From contig CABUGV010000003.1 of the NCBI GenBank assembly GCA_902491215.1, positions 75,519 through 139,518 on the forward strand: DNA of 64,000 bases, written 5' to 3'. This document shows, piece after piece, positions 63,170 to 64,000 of this stretch. The notes under the pieces were generated by a model. It saw only the letters and a list, made by a program, of their open reading frames with translations, did not search any database and was not told the origin of the DNA. A program made the position numbers and the translations under genes. Origin of the DNA: 43-108 sp001915545. GTDB lineage: Bacteria > Bacteroidota > Bacteroidia > Bacteroidales > Bacteroidaceae. How positions within the stretch are numbered: the first letter of the stretch is position 1; every line of letters starts with the position of its first letter.

Positions 63170-63993
63170 AAAATGAAATATTCGATAATATGCTCTCCAG
63201 TTATGATTTAACAACAGAGCAACACAAGAGAAACGCCATATTTGAAGTGAACCAGCAAGTGATACTTGCAGGTCTGTATGCCGGAGGCTTTTTTGAGTCA
63301 GCTGCTTTCTATGGTGAAACATGCTTGAGAATCTTTCACGGCTTGCAGCGTTTCAGTGAGGATATGGATTTCTCACTGCTTGCGCAAGATGACAAATTCG
63401 ATTTTACGAAATATTTTCCTGCTATCATTGACGCCTTTGCTATGGTAGGCCGTGAAGTTGAAATAAAGAAAAAAGATAAGAAGAATTTTGGAAAGGTCGA
63501 ATCGGCATTTCTTAAAGATAATACTGATGTGTATGATGTGACTTTCCAGACAGATAAGGCTATAAAGATAAAGATGGAAGTAGATACTTGTCCACCGTTG
63601 AACTTCAAGACTGAACAGAAGTTATTGCTTCAGCCATATTCATTTATGACTCGTTGTTTTACACTTCCAGACTTATTTGCAGGCAAGATGCACGCATTGG
63701 TGTATCGTGCATGGAGAAATAGAGTAAAAGGTCGTGATTGGTACGACTTTGAATGGTATGTACGACATAATGTTCCTCTGGATTTTACTCATTTGGCAGA
63801 ACGATGCAAGCAGTTCAACAATGAGGATATTACTCCAGAGTTATTCAAGGATAAACTCATTGAGCGTCTCTCTACAGCTGATATAAAACAAGTGAAAGAA
63901 GATGTATTGCCTTTCGTTCGCAATCCAAAAGAGCTTGATATTTGGTCAAATGATTATTTCGTGCAGTTGGCATGGATGGTAAGAATAGAATAA
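63166..63993 (+). CDS. abiEii: AbiEii nucleotidyltransferase toxin
   Basis: The 275-aa DUF1814/AbiEii protein has the nucleotidyltransferase signature YGETCLRIFHGLQRFSEDMD (Asp66 and Asp68) and the later conserved FAGKMHALVYRAW and KGRDWYDFEWYV. Type IV toxins of this class act as nucleotidyltransferases on tRNA and halt growth, giving abortive infection. Active-site residues are present. It starts inside the abiEi stop (ATGA), typical of this toxin-antitoxin operon. Confidence 0.88.
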   Translation: MKNEIFDNMLSSYDLTTEQHKRNAIFEVNQQVILAGLYAGGFFESAAFYGETCLRIFHGLQRFSEDMDFSLLAQDDKFDFTKYFPAIIDAFAMVGREVEIKKKDKKNFGKVESAFLKDNTDVYDVTFQTDKAIKIKMEVDTCPPLNFKTEQKLLLQPYSFMTRCFTLPDLFAGKMHALVYRAWRNRVKGRDWYDFEWYVRHNVPLDFTHLAERCKQFNNEDITPELFKDKLIERLSTADIKQVKEDVLPFVRNPKELDIWSNDYFVQLAWMVRIE

Positions 63994-64000
63994 TACAACA

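Overview
The window reads as a chromosome segment of a Bacteroidales bacterium (Bacteroidaceae/Prevotellaceae grade; genus not resolvable by eye). The evidence is the repeated TAnnTTTG -7 promoter box with TTTG/TTTC-like -33 boxes, serine palmitoyltransferase for sphingolipids, a long-tailed S16 protein, DUF4296 and DUF4301 proteins, a TonB receptor with a carboxypeptidase-like N-terminal domain, and secreted GH38 and S9 enzymes. No rRNA, tRNA or CRISPR array was seen.

Layout. 1-6150 (minus strand): potassium-uptake operon in the order small ORF, kdpF, kdpA, kdpB, kdpC, porin-like protein, kdpD (cut by the window edge). 6477-9504: AT-rich island with an exonuclease remnant, a decayed IS256-family element whose terminal inverted repeats survive, and four same-strand genes that look nucleic-acid-directed: GIY-YIG-like, PD-(D/E)XK-like, an unknown possibly 3-methyladenine-glycosylase-like protein, and a short Mrr-like N-terminus. 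9773-15733: ppdK, umuD/umuC and a YycJ-type metallo-hydrolase. 16023-19520: a 5'-truncated DUF1349 remnant, then McrB/McrC-type restriction genes. 19734-44040: GH38 alpha-mannosidase, BamA/TamA-like protein, SpoU methylase, DUF4296-lspA-ileS, pyrI-pyrB, rpsP, TonB receptor, TPR protein, glnS, and a diacylglycerol/sphingosine-kinase-like gene divergent from spt. 44408-59538: S9 peptidase, aspS, phosphoesterase, OmpH-like lipoprotein, pepD, beta-helix lipoprotein, EEP-family protein, rlmH, a RelA-type (p)ppGpp synthetase and DUF4301. 60299-63993: an AT-rich defence-like end with an AAA ATPase plus frameshifted TOPRIM-like partner, followed by the AbiEi/AbiEii toxin-antitoxin pair.

The least explained signal is a family of degenerate intergenic repeats with an exact 22-bp period. 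It occurs at three separate loci (14711, 41169 and 59748), always in the same orientation, with a semi-palindromic GAGCGCTC-type core followed by an A/T-rich half. Other items worth checking are the 7.4-9.5 kb nuclease-like cluster, the split AAA/TOPRIM module, a possible small RNA next to the dagK-like gene, the structured spt leader, an unannotated 32-codon ORF leading the kdp operon, and a RelA whose HD hydrolase motif has been lost.
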